The notes under the pieces were generated by a model. The model made no database searches, was not told where the DNA came from, and was given only the letters and a program-made list of their open reading frames with translations. A stretch of DNA of 6,490 nt from Bryobacterales bacterium. GTDB lineage: Bacteria; Acidobacteriota; Terriglobia; Bryobacterales; Bryobacteraceae. Where the stretch lies: assembly GCA_025353235.1 (NCBI GenBank), contig JANXQZ010001225.1:1-6490 (forward strand). The letters are read 5' to 3'. Position 1 is the first letter of the stretch. Each line of letters opens with the position of its first letter. A program made the position numbers and the translations under genes. This document shows positions 6,230-6,490 of this stretch, in pieces.

Positions 6230-6490
6230 ATGCGGTTTTGCTTGTATGTCATTCTCGGGGCGGGGGTTCTCAGCTCGGCCAGTCTTTCGTCTCCTAAAGC
6301 TAAGGTGGTGCCCAGCCTCAGAGCGGACCCACGTTCGGGTCAAATAGTTAAGACGGTAGTGATTTCGTCAAGGGTGGTTGAGAGCCGCATCGTTGGGGCG
6401 CTTGCGTCTTCCTCGGATTTGTCTTTGCCTTTGAGATCAACTCCGCTTGAGCTCAAAACACTGGTGGAAGAGGCAGCTCGAAATTATGAG
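6230..6490 (+). CDS. Secreted protein, N-terminal part only; possible lytic transglycosylase
   Basis: The frame from the ATG at 6230 stays open to the window edge (87 residues). Residues 1-24 look like a signal peptide (MRFCLYVILGAGVLSSASL, then a small polar stretch), followed by a linker of about 45 residues of low complexity rich in Ser and Val. The last visible residues, LELKTLVEEAARNYE, resemble the helix that precedes the catalytic Glu region in SLT-type lytic transglycosylases (commonly followed by V-D-P-x-L-V-x-S-V-I-x-V-E-S). That product call rests on this one helix. There is no SD; the promoter at 6186-6213 predicts a leader of about 10 nt. Out-of-frame ATG at 6246 gives no better start. 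Confidence 0.7.
   Translation, partial: MRFCLYVILGAGVLSSASLSSPKAKVVPSLRADPRSGQIVKTVVISSRVVESRIVGALASSSDLSLPLRSTPLELKTLVEEAARNYE

Noticed and set aside
6136..6252. Upstream extension of mobA to the ATG at 6252
   Set aside because: The extra 39 residues have no MobA similarity, and the extension would overlap the start of the divergent gene and cover its promoter.
1..6490. Defence system, mobile element or CRISPR array
   Set aside because: No transposase, integrase, Cas, nuclease/toxin gene or direct-repeat array was seen on either strand; kinase, receiver and ABC ATPase are each explained by ordinary families.

Overview
The window looks like a piece of an Acidobacteriota chromosome, most likely from the Solibacter/Bryobacter side of the phylum. 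Three things point there: a Ser/Thr kinase with the N-terminal 'ERW..V..LYHAAL' segment common in acidobacterial kinases, a remnant of the TIGR03437 C-terminal domain (described from Solibacter usitatus), and a moderately GC-rich genome with many small secreted proteins. This assignment comes from recognising families by eye, not from a search.

Left part (1-2257, + strand): two tandem paralogues of a large secreted protein that resembles DUF4185 / five-bladed propeller proteins. Only the 3' end of the first is in the window, and its C-terminus is broken by a net 34-nt deletion that shifts the frame. A perfect 24-bp palindrome followed by five T's (427-490) separates it from the second copy (600-2222), which is intact, has a strong ribosome binding site and carries a signal peptide. 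A small hairpin follows that gene.

Middle part (2267-4229): a soluble Ser/Thr protein kinase (2284-3345) whose ATG has no Shine-Dalgarno sequence but sits 8 nt behind an extended -10 motif. Next comes a stretch of about 300 bp that holds, on the minus strand, the orphaned C-terminal end of a TIGR03437 protein. It overlaps the kinase stop. A small secreted protein of unknown function (3654-4229) follows.

Right part (4261-6135, - strand): a probable operon read leftward, mobA (molybdenum cofactor guanylyltransferase), then an MlaF-type ABC ATPase whose ATG directly follows the mobA stop (TAAATG), then a stand-alone receiver-domain response regulator 72 bp further on. Divergent from mobA, a good sigma70-type promoter (TTGAAA-N16-TATAAT) drives a secreted protein that runs off the right edge (6230-6490), possibly a lytic transglycosylase.

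I see no CRISPR array, transposase, integrase, tRNA/rRNA, toxin-antitoxin or recognisable defence system. Most of the content is ordinary chromosomal housekeeping and accessory genes. The points most worth a second look are the long palindrome, the decayed paralogue, the TIGR03437 remnant and the run of promoters placed so close to start codons that leaderless or near-leaderless mRNAs are expected.
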